Shown: piece by piece, positions 54,473-64,000 of the stretch
Numbering within the stretch: the stretch's first letter is position 1
Layout of the letters: the number at the start of each line of letters is the position of its first letter
Assembly (NCBI RefSeq): GCF_014898815.1
Contig: NW_026515445.1
Coordinates: 1,178,001 to 1,242,000 of the forward strand
Direction of reading: 5' to 3'
Source: Panonychus citri
Taxonomy: Eukaryota > Arthropoda > Arachnida > Trombidiformes > Tetranychidae
Length of the DNA: 64,000 bases
Program-made: the position numbers and the translations under genes
The notes under the pieces: generated by a model
What the model saw: the letters and a program-made list of their open reading frames with translations, nothing else
Databases searched by the model: none
What the model was told of the DNA's origin: nothing

Positions 54473-57111
54473 TCACATATCTGATGTATTTGTTTGAATA
54501 AGTAATTGATCCCAGTCGATATTAAATTGGAAAACTTCCCGCTGGAGCCAATGTTCATAATTGTTTTTGAAATCTTCCGTTAATTGTAACTTTTTGCTCA
54601 AAACGCTTAAATAGTTATTGTCTACAGGTTTAAATATATCCATTTGAGATGCATATGAAAGATTATCGGGATTGGATGAGTTGAGATGACCATTTATCAC
54701 TGAATGACCTCCAGTTGATTGACTTGATAAATGTGAAGAGACACAAGTTAATGAAACACTGTAGCGTCGATTGTGGAAACGATTAATGTTTGCTTGAAGA
54801 TTAAATTCTTCTCCTTGAAAATCCCAAGGTCGAGTGTCCATTTCATTGCCAAAAGCCCAATCATCGGTCAATCGATGTCGCACCATTTGATAGATCGCAC
54901 TTAAAGTCTTCATGTTTGATTTTCTCCATTGACGACCCAAATATTTCGCTTGCATTTTGAGTAACTTCAATACGTATAGTTGAAACATCGCGTGTCGCAC
55001 TCGAAGAGCTCGTTTTAAAATAGGTGCTGATTTGAAGACAACCAACATCATTATTCTGGACATTTTCCATTTTGTCAGTTTGTTCAATAATCGAACCATG
55101 TTTATACAAGAGAAAATGTTTCGCCAGGGAATCTTTTTCTCCCTTGGACCCATTTCCAATTCAAGCATTTCTGATGTAATTTCCGGCTGTTCACCGATAA
55201 CACAATTAGGAAAATCGATTAGTGCGATGTTGTTTCGTGAGCTAATATATTGGAAGATATTTTGGTTAAAAAATTTCAATATCAACGGAATACAATTCGC
55301 AAACATCAATTGTTGACTAACATTCTCGAATTGGTAAACATAATTTATCTTAAAATGTTTGAGTAAAAGTATGAGAATGGCAGAAACTGCTTTGATTATG
55401 ATCTCTTTGTGACGATTTACATCAGTTCCAAATTTCATGGACTGGACAGCGTTCATGGGCATAGTTTCAGGTAAAATTTCACACATTATATTCACTGATT
55501 CAGTTTTTGCTTTTGATGTTGGCGCAGCGGCTAAGAGGATTTTCAATAAGGCAATCATGTACTGAGGTAAAGATGGTAACATGGATTCATAAAGTGCTTC
55601 TGTTGGAGATGATAAAGGTTTTGTATCCAGTTCTCCAACAGTTAAAGGATATTTTGCAATTTCGTCCTCTTTTTGTATCTGAAGCTCGGATAATGAAATG
55701 TAAAGATGCTTTTGTAAGGTTCTCAAACCTTCTAGAATCGGTTCTGGAAGGCCAGCAGTTGTACTGCGATTTTGGGGTAAAGTGAATCCAATGAACTTCA
55801 TGCGAGCTTGTTCAAGGAAAGTATCGATATCCTTATGTCTGACCTTCGGCATCCAAGGTAAACCTTTGCTGATGTTTTGAACTTCAGTATCGGCTTCAGC
55901 ATCTTCATCTGAGTTTGGCTTCGGCACTGGAGTCGATGGTCTTTCAGAAGCCGGAGAAGAGTCAATGTCAACTTTTTCTTCTGCATTTTTATCATTTGAT
56001 TCTTCAGTTCGTTCAATTTCATTAGATTCTTGGTTATCAACAGATTGTTCACCTTCACCATTGGTATAATTAACTTCTAGATCATTCAACATGTCATCAG
56101 CAATCATCGATTCTTGTTTACTAATCATTCGTGGACGTTTCATTGGTCGAATCATTCTACGAAGCTGACCCTCGGCATTTTCACTATAAGCTACTGGAGG
56201 TGATGCAGGTCTCATTGTTCGGGTTATTTCAAGAGTATCTTCTGGGGCTGGAGGTAGCCCGACGCGAGATCTGTAGTAATTTTTGAGATTTTTGAGCTCA
56301 TCGCTACCACCCAAAGTGATCAATATTGTTTTCCATAACAACAACATAACCTTCTTGATAGGAAAATGTGGAGCAGATCCATTACAGAATTTGGTGGTCA
56401 TTTGAAAAAGTGTCAGCGCTAAAAGCTCATTAGTTGTCGATATGGGCTGAGTCAATTCTTCCTTAAACTGGTCCCGAAGTTTCTGAAAAGTAAATTTGAT
56501 TATTAGAGTAAATTTTTTAGATATAAAATAAGCATGTTCTTAAAACCAAAGATTCTTACCATTTCCATATTGGACGTTTTGTCAATCATACTATTGAAAA
56601 CTTCGACAATCGTGTACATTATGTTCAAAATAATTCTAAAGTCTGTTGAATCGTTTTTGTTAATAGGAGGATGCCAAGAATTGTGCAAGTGTAGACTTTC
56701 TTCAATTTCCATCATGAGAAGCTGAATGAAAGTAGGAAAAAGTCCTTTCTCATAAATAAGGAAGACATTTTGTTTTGAGATTGTTTGTTGCTCTTCAACC
56801 GTTGAACATTCACCAAAAACACCTTGAACCAGGTAGAGTAAAGCCTTTAAGCCTTTAAATCGCAATTCTTTCTTACCAAGTTCAACCGTTTCACAGAGAC
56901 GCTCGATGATCCAATTTTTTTCCGATGGCTCTAATGATGCCCAAGGCTTGGAGATTTTCCACTCGGAACATAGTTCCTCGTAGCTAGATTTGTTTAATTC
57001 AAATTCACACGATTCTGAGTAAGAGTATAACTCAGCGATTTCATTTGCATGAGAATCACAATCAGAATAAACAAAATCCAACTCACAATCCGGTTGAGCC
57101 GCAGCCATCAT
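54473..57111 (-). CDS. Striatin-interacting protein (STRIP1/2, FAM40 family)
   Basis: Two exons, 57111-56560 and 56482-54473, separated by a 78-nt GT-AG intron (phase 0), give 853 residues plus TGA, close to the ~840 of vertebrate STRIP1. STRIP is a cytosolic scaffold of STRIPAK, the PP2A-striatin-GCK kinase complex that restrains Hippo signalling and affects cytoskeleton and endosome/axon transport. Residues ~10-300 match the N1221-like region (DFVYSDCDSHANEIAELYSY, then KPWASLE). Residues ~314-386 are an acidic Ser/Glu/Asp-rich linker, a normally disordered part of the family. From ~393 onwards (LPWMPKVRHKDID) the conserved C-terminal region (DUF3402-like) follows, with long near-identical blocks such as LPSLPQYMIALLKILLAAAP and KFFNQNI. 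The Met pair at the start is preceded by GAAATG; the first ATG of the exon in this frame is uncertain by one codon. Confidence 0.95.
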
Positions 57112-57148
57112 TTCCTCTAGATTAAACAGTTTGTCACAGGGAAATAGG

Positions 57149-57164
57149 GATACCCTCGGGTATC
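57149..57164. promoter_or_regulatory. Palindrome just upstream of the STRIP start codon
   Basis: GATACCC-TC-GGGTATC, 7-bp arms around two bases, about 40 nt before the ATG. It stands out for its GC content. It could be a dyad binding site or a small 5'-UTR hairpin; nothing decides between these. Confidence 0.4.
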
Positions 57165-58988
57165 ACTCGCGCTGTAAACAAAAACAATTATTCTCAAAAA
57201 AATAATCTAATCATCAGATATCAATTAAAACAGACGCATAATTAAAGTAAACAATGTTCACTAATCAGAAAAATTGACAATCAGAAAGTCAAAATTTTCA
57301 TCAATGAAATTGCTAAGCAACGCATCAGATTTTCATCCATCATGCGAAAAGCGCCAAATTTGAAGATCAATTGGATTGACTCATTTTCTATTAATATTTC
57401 GTAATCATTTGAGTAATTAAATTTGTCTCAATCAATTTAGACTGAAAATTCATCATCAACTCAAATTTTCGGATGAATTTAAAATCAAACCATTATAGTG
57501 TTTTGAAAGTTCAAACTGATACGGAAATCGAAATGTTCATTTTCGTCCTAATCATGACTACGGAACATGAAATTGATTCAAAAAGTTATAAATAGTTAAT
57601 TGATGAAGAATTAAATTAACCACACCCAATTAGATTAATCTTATTATGGTGAAAATTTTGAATGAAGAAAAAAAAACGTAACAACTTTTGGGTGTAGCAT
57701 TTGAATGAGATTTAATTTAGATCAGTTGATTTAAATAGTACAATATTGTAGTTGTTGTGTTGAAATTGGAATAATTAATCTCATCGAAATGATTTAGCAA
57801 ATAATTTACAATTAGAATGAGAGTCATCATTATGATTATCAATTATAATCAAGGTAAATTGTTTCATTGACGTAAAGATGAATAATCAGCAAAAGTAAAT
57901 GTTAATTGTTTGAAAATGATAAGATGTTGATGAGGTCGAGAGGTTTTATCATCACAATTAATTGATTGTCAATTGTTTATTTGTCATCAAATCAAACACA
58001 GTTCAATTGGTTTAATCTAAAATATTATCAATACTTTTCTAAATGATATAAATCAATAGTTAAAAAAACAATTTTCAAATGATTTGCTTAATTTGATTGT
58101 TTGTCTTTTTATCCGATTTTTAATTGATGTCTAAATGTTAACTTGTTAATTATGATCACAATTAAAACAATTTAATGATGATTCAGGTAAATAGATTAAT
58201 TATGTTTGCACATTTTATGCTTATTCTTACCTTTAAATTATCAGTGAAAGTTGATTACGACTGTGACAATTAAGGAACAACAACAATTAGTATTTTGTAT
58301 TAAAAAGTGTTTATTTTTCTTAATGATCCAGATTAACAGTAATGAGATAATTAATGGCGAGAACAGAGGAAGTGATTAATGAATGAAAACAAGAATTAGT
58401 TTTGATTGTTTCTCATTGGAACAAATTAAAATCATCTTTTTGATTCTAATTTACAATGACTTTGATGGTTAATGATTATCGGGAAATTGCATATTCTATG
58501 TTTAAATTACAATTGAATTAAAAATTATAATTAACGTCAAGAAAAATCAATCGGAATTACGATCATGATTTAACAATTAATTTACAAATTAAAATTAGAT
58601 TTTGAAATGTAACAGAAAAAAATTGAAAGGATTATCAACATTAAGCTATAAGTAAATGATTAAGATAATTAGAAAGGAAGATTTAACAAATTAAGAAAGA
58701 GAGGAAAATGATAATCAGTCTACTGAGTAATTAAAAGTTCGGTTGAAATATTTCAACAGGAATTGATTAGGACCAGTTGAAGATAAATCAATCTAATGTT
58801 CTGTCTGAATCTGAATCTGTCTGAATGAGTCTGAATCTTCATTATTTAGAGACGAAGATGTGAAGATGAAGGATGATAAAGTATCTTCTTTCTATTTTTA
58901 TCCTTTTCTTTTCTTCTTCATTGTCCTTCTTGATTAATGGTAATCAAAGTCAAAGAGTAATAACAAGAGACAGCACTTAATGAAATGT

Positions 58989-59185
58989 ATCGATAAGCTC
59001 TTATCTTTCTTATCTTAGGGAAAAGGATGAGATCCAGGTGGAAGCACCAGATTCTCGTAACTTTCTCTTCACAAGGCTCTAATTACCGAATCCGCGACTC
59101 GGTAACGTTTTGTACGGAACGAATTGTGCTTCCACCTGGATCTCATCCTTTTCCCTAAGATAAGGAGAGATAAAACCTTATCGAT
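58989..59185. repeat. Large inverted repeat (hairpin) downstream of basigin
   Basis: Perfect 39-bp arms at 59009-59047 and 59126-59164 are extended outward by about 20 bp of imperfect pairing to ATCGATAAG/CTTATCGAT at 58989 and 59185. The 78-nt spacer contains a second small dyad (TACCGA...TCGGTA, about 59084-59104). The arms and spacer are more GC-rich than the flanks. It starts 58 nt beyond the basigin stop, so it probably lies in that gene's 3' UTR and could fold into a long hairpin RNA. No clear target-site duplication is visible, and it does not fold as a tRNA. Confidence 0.9.
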
Positions 59186-59242
59186 GGTTACATCCAAGTG
59201 CTCTCTCTTGCTATTACTCTTTGATCAAAGTCATCAATTTAA

Positions 59243-60680
59243 TCATTTTGAATGCGCAAGACTTTTGGAAGGACTTTTGCCGTCGGAGCTTTCGAACTCT
59301 GGTTTTCCTCTTCTCTTTTCGTAGACGCAAATGACTGTACATAAAACCAACACTTCGGCCACGATTCCCAAGAATGGCCAAAGAGCAGCTAATTTGTCTT
59401 TCACTCGTACATTGACTGTGCTATTTGCTTTAATCTGACCATTCGATGCTTCGCAAATGTACTCGGCTCGATCTTCATATTTTACATCTTCCATGGAAAG
59501 GATCGACTTCTTGGTTACATATGATCCACCGACATCTTCAGCGCTTGAGATGTTCAATTTGGTAATCTTTTCCTCGGCTCCATTGGGAAATTTTCGGTAC
59601 CAAATGAAATCAACATCGTCCTCTTTAAATGCTGCTCTTAACAGAACCTCACAAACTAAATGTAAATCATCATCTTGAACCACATTAAATGAATTCATGT
59701 CTTTGGTATGACCAGAAGCTTTGAATGTTGAGAATTCGGGTTTCCCTGGAAGTAAAATGAAAAATAGATGAGAAATTTGACCCAATTTGATATCTAATTA
59801 CATAATATTTCGTTAATTTAATTACCTCTAACTCTAAAGGTTCGATTTCCCGAAGAGCTTGTGCAACTGTAATCACCTTCATCGACGTTTTTTCGAGGAT
59901 CTTCAATTGTCAAGGTGAGATTGTCATTAGATAATTTATATCTATTGTATTCATCGCCTCGAATTTGTTTAGGCTTATCGACTTCGACTAATTTGTACCT
60001 AAATTAAAATTCATCATAGAGAAAGGATTAATTTCGATATCGGTAAGTAACAGTTTTGGAAATTACCATGTGATTCCAGTTCCGGTACAATTCAATTGAA
60101 CTGGTCCAGTTTCGAGATCAATAAGATCCGGTTTTTGCATAGACACGAATTCTGATCAAGAAAAAACAAATTATCAAGGTTAATTTATATTCAGATTTTG
60201 TGAACAATATTGGAAAATGTAAAATTACAAAACATTATGGTAATCAAGCATCAAATTAGTCAATGATTCAGTAATTGAGTTAATTGAATGTTCAATGTAA
60301 TGTATTGAAATTAAATGTCAACCTAAAGAAACCTACACTAATTGTTTGAATTCAAGATGATTCAGAAAAAGGTTAATTGTTTCTTGAATCTGATCCAAAT
60401 GGAAACAGATTGATACGCCCAAGGAGATTGAAATTCATGAAGAGGATTAACTTTCTTCCTTTTTGGATTAATTAGAGTAATTCAATGGAAACAGATAAAG
60501 GTGAAAGTGTGTAACTGGTTCAACTAATCATGAAATTATATGAGAAAAGCTAATTTACCTGAAAGAATAGAAGAAAACAAACAGAAAATTGGAGAAAAAC
60601 AGAATCAATTGGAAAAAGTAATTGATCAACTTACCTGTAGTAAGAATGAAGATGAGACATGGTAACAATTTATTAATCAT
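59243..60680 (-). CDS. Basigin-like immunoglobulin-superfamily membrane glycoprotein
   Basis: Four exons, 60680-60635, 60151-60067, 59998-59826 and 59745-59243, join in frame to 268 residues plus a stop, the usual basigin size. The first exon encodes a signal peptide (MINKLLPCLIFILTT). Ig domain 1 (~20-100) has Cys in LNCTGTG and YSCTSS. Ig domain 2 (~112-216) has Cys-133 and Cys-199 with the DRAEYIC core. The TM helix (220-243) reads LAALWPFLGIVAEVLVLCTV, with the family's buried Glu (E232), followed by the basic YEKRRGKPE stop-transfer. Five N-x-S/T sites are visible. Basigins escort monocarboxylate and other transporters to the membrane and act in cell contacts. Exon 1 may be preceded by an untranslated exon: a minus-strand GAG/GTAAGT donor-like site lies near 61384. 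Confidence 0.94.
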
Positions 60681-63600
60681 GTTCACTACAATTTAAGGCT
60701 ATTGACTGTTGGAACTTATTGAGAGTAACTTTGGCTTGGGATGGCTTGAATTGGACGGTAATTGTGTGAGTTTATCTTCAATGAAATGGATTCCTGAGGA
60801 TGAAAAATAGTGAGACAAAAGTGGGAGAAGATATTAAAAGATAATGTGTACGAGATTAAAATAGAAACATGAGATGAAAAGTTTAATCAACAAATCGATG
60901 TTTAGATAATAGAAAAGCGGGAAAATATTGACAATCAAATCACTAGAAGAATAAAATTTGAAACAAAAACAGTAAATTACTGACCCAAACTCGAGTTTTC
61001 TGGTCAACCAGAATCTCGGCGATTAAGTTGGTAGAGAGATTAAAATATTCTTTAGGTCTTGATGGACACTCTCAAAGAAGGTGAGGAGTATATGTAATCT
61101 TTTCTAGAAGATTTTCAGGGCTAATTTAATTCTCATGGTTGAAACAATTTATTCCAAATGATTCAATTAATTATTCTAATTAGTTGATCAAAGAATAAAA
61201 TGTAAAATGTTCCGAGAGCAGAAATAAAACAAAATGTCTGAATTCGACTGTTTCAAGGTTCACTTGTAATTCTTTTTCTTTGGTATTCCACAGATCATGC
61301 TAAGAATAGATATCATATCATTGCAAGGGAAGAAGAAATAATAAGATGGATAAAATAATCGACTAAATGTTCAACGACTTACCTCAAGAATTAGAAGATT
61401 GAACAATCAGTGAGAGAGGAAAAACAATCAATTCGATGGTAAACTTTATATTGACAATCAATTTCTCTGGTTTTTATCGCTCCGTTATTTTCGTTTAATT
61501 AACTTTACCTGCGAATCAGAAATCAAATCTTGAGTTATTCATCTTTTCACAAGGATTAAGTCAAGTCCAGTTTGACAATTACTTTAGATGATTTTGATTC
61601 CCTTGAACTGAAATTATCGCGTCGTAATAATTTGAGCCATTTGAGTTTCCTTGGTAAGTTTTGTTGGTCATTTGATGTAACTTTCTTATTTCTCCATCTG
61701 AAAACTTATTAATGAATTCATCAAATTAATAGGTAGTCATTAGTTAGCTCACATTTATAGTCAAGATGATTGTTTTACTGCTCAAAGAATCAAAAAGATA
61801 AACAAACAATCAATCAATTGGTTTTCCAATAGACAAGTAAACATGAAGGAAGAGACAATCTCAGAGTCACAACAACATAACAATTGCCATCTATTGGTGG
61901 AGGTTCAGACACAAAAGATGGTCCAGTCTTTACCTTAGAGATCATCTGTAAGGAAGCTAACAATTTAATAAATTAGATTGACTTTAAAGCAAACAATTAA
62001 TTATAAAATCCCAATGAACTAAGAGATAAACAAATGGATTAAAAATGAGAAAGAAAAATTCAAATATGATTAGTGTTTCTTTTCTAACACACGAGATGGC
62101 GCCATGTTCTCGAGAAATTCAATCGACATTTTTTCTTAATCGAAACAATTAAATTTAATTACGAACAATATTCTTGAGTCAATGATAACCGATATGATAT
62201 TGATATTAGTTTTATATGGTGTATGAAAGTTTTATTCAACAGTCGAATGACACAGAGAACAGAAATTAATTGTTCTTTTATCACAATTAGTAAGTCTGAA
62301 GTAGATTTTTATTTGATTTGATTGATCAACAATTAAGAACTGAAAAAACCATAATTACAATTGCAAGGGTGAAGATGCAACCAAATCAAAAGATGTTTGA
62401 TTGTTAAGAAAAAGAATTAGAACAATTAAAAGTTAATCATGAGGAAAATTTAACTCTTCCCAAGAATCAATTGTCATTGATTGTCCACTTTGAACAACAA
62501 TTTAGTTGAAGCAATAATTTCCTCTAATAACAATCAAGATGATCGTCAAACAAATAACATAAGAAAAGAAAACGTTCAACAATTTAACTCAAGGTTAATA
62601 GAAACAATTTAACATAACTAACATTGATTATTTACTGACAATTTACTGATTACAATGGAAAAAATAACATAAGAAAAAATCGTGTTTCCCTTGAGGCAAT
62701 TAAATCTATTAAAGTAACTATTGTTTTCTAGTGATCAACAATCAAGGGACAAAACTTTCACCTTGTGTCTCGTAACCATTGAGTCGATTAAATGTAAACA
62801 TAAAACTTATAATTTACTAATCATAATGATTATCATTGAGTTTTCCATGAGGGAAATTGATGAATAATCAAAGGAATGAAAATCAACATGAGGAGTTAAT
62901 GTTAATCCTATGGAGAGATGATCACATCTCATCACTTTGGGAATTTCAGTTGAAACCCTTAATTTTGATTCTTTTTTTACCAGAATATAAATTCAATGAC
63001 CTTAGAGAGTCAACATGATGGTGATGGTGATGAAAATCATGGAAGGATAATGAAGATGAGATGAAAATCTCCTTGAAATGAAAATAAAGATGAAAAAGAG
63101 AGAGAAAAAAAACTTTTTCCATTTACTTTCTTCTTCTTTTTTCATCAAATTTTTCATCTTTCTTTCCAATTTACCGGTGATAATGAAGATAAACTGGTTA
63201 GAATCAGACTTTAATTTGCCTCAGGCGAAATTCAATTGTGATTAAATTAACGGAATTATCATGATAACAATCATATCTTCTCATCTCCTTGATTCTAATA
63301 TAATATGAGTGATCAACTTATTGCTTGTTGATTGTTGAGTTTCATTGTTAACTGACAAGCAAATGTTAAGTGTCATCATTTAATTTGTCATTTCATGTTG
63401 ATGACAATTAACCTGTGGATTGTAATTAGTGGGGAAAATTAACCAACGTCATTAATTATAATGATAACCTAGAAATTATCTATTCCTTTGCGATCTAGTT
63501 TATTGTTTTATTATTTTTATTTTGGAGAAAAAGTTTCATCTTTAATTGTTACAATCAAATTAAAATTATCAACCAAATCAACTCAATTGATTGATTACCT

Positions 63601-64000
63601 TTTATCATCATCATTTCACTTTACTTTTGTAATCAATTGATTGTTGCTGTTGGTCAACTACCGGTTTTTATTTGATTGTTGTTGTTTTAATCATGATAAT
63701 AAATAATAATGTACTTTCATTTTGAACATCAATTGTAAAATATTAGCCAAATATTTTTCAATCAACAATCAACAAGAGTAACAATTAAAATTTAAAGTTA
63801 AAACAACAATCAGAATACAGATTGATAATCATCTCAACCTCGACCTCAAATGATAAACTCGTTAATTGTAAATTATTATCAAATCTTATGTGGATTTCCT
63901 GATTCCGGTAATAACAATACAATCAATGTTATCATGATCAACTAATTTCACAATCAAAGTTAATTGGTGATCATCATTAATAACAATCGTTCAAACCTTA
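60681..64000. other. Upstream of basigin; no gene seen
   Basis: Contains the basigin 5' UTR/promoter and AT-rich DNA. A GATGGCGCCATG palindromic word occurs at about 62096-62107 and a CTCF-like site at 61885. The block 63.0-63.15 kb is GAT/GAA-rich simple sequence. No homology-bearing frame is present on either strand. Confidence 0.6.
61885..61897 (-). promoter_or_regulatory. CTCF-like motif (candidate)
   Basis: TGCCATCTATTGG on the + strand, resembling the reverse complement of the CTCF core (TGCCCTCTAGTGG) at 11 of 13 positions. It shares 12 identical bases with the oppositely oriented site at 34185-34196. Confidence 0.25.

Larger units (their letters stand above)
57112..59242. other. Intergenic between basigin 3' end and STRIP start
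   Basis: Contains the STRIP 5' flank and the basigin 3' region, both genes being on the minus strand. A TTTACAG acceptor-like site on the minus strand at 57172 may end a 5'-UTR intron of STRIP, which would make 57171-57112 part of the first coding exon. A possible basigin poly(A) signal (TTTATT on +) lies at 58310-58315. The inverted repeat at 58989-59185 is listed separately. The rest is AT-rich. Confidence 0.6.

Noticed and set aside
54861..56061. Opposite-strand and alternative-frame ORFs over the STRIP exon
   Set aside because: The minus-strand frame of 54473-56482 matches STRIP throughout; the others are shadows.
59048..59125. Spacer of the inverted repeat considered as a tRNA, because of its TACCGA...TCGGTA arm
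   Set aside because: The arm lacks the TTCRANY loop, and no acceptor stem, D-arm or anticodon arm can be drawn on either strand.
62085..62125. GATGGCGCCATG word considered as a start codon of a new gene
   Set aside because: The plus-strand frame stops after about 17 codons and the minus frame is also short; no exon pattern follows.

Overview
The window is AT-rich nuclear DNA of an arthropod-like animal. Genes are split by GT-AG introns of about 70 nt to 12.9 kb, and much of the non-coding DNA is built from GAT/ATC-type simple sequence and (CT)n/(GA)n microsatellites. Five protein-coding genes can be assembled exon by exon with the reading frame closing across every junction. A chelicerate, perhaps an acariform mite, is my best guess: there is a group I-type metabotropic glutamate receptor (which, as far as I know, model insects lack), an LMX1-type LIM-homeobox gene and a basigin. 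This is inference; no species marker is visible.

Layout. 1-17.7 kb: no recognisable exon; it holds simple sequence, a diverged duplicated block (8.07-8.28 and 11.14-11.33 kb) and a 561-bp terminal-inverted-repeat element (15152-15712). 17.7-27.7 kb (+): a metabotropic glutamate receptor whose first ~170 codons (signal peptide and start of lobe 1) are not found here, followed by the rest of the ligand-binding domain, the cysteine-rich domain, seven TM helices and a ~425-residue tail. 29.3-34.1 kb (+): a complete nine-exon major facilitator transporter of oxalate/formate-antiporter-like type. 37.8-53.3 kb (-): a complete six-exon LMX1A/B-type LIM-homeobox gene with a 12.85-kb first coding intron. 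54.5-57.1 kb (-): a complete two-exon STRIP (striatin-interacting protein, FAM40) gene. 59.2-60.7 kb (-): a complete four-exon basigin-like immunoglobulin-superfamily gene, with a striking ~197-bp inverted repeat just downstream of its stop. 60.7-64 kb: no gene seen.

The genes do not form a pathway. The receptor is neuronal signalling, LMX1 a developmental transcription factor, STRIP a scaffold of the STRIPAK phosphatase/kinase complex, basigin a membrane glycoprotein and transporter chaperone, and the MFS protein a membrane carrier of unknown substrate. The items most worth a second look are the loss of the ligand-contacting lysine in the receptor, the hairpin-forming inverted repeat, the TIR element, the old duplication, and a short GAAAAAAGTTC-like word that recurs in non-coding DNA across the window.
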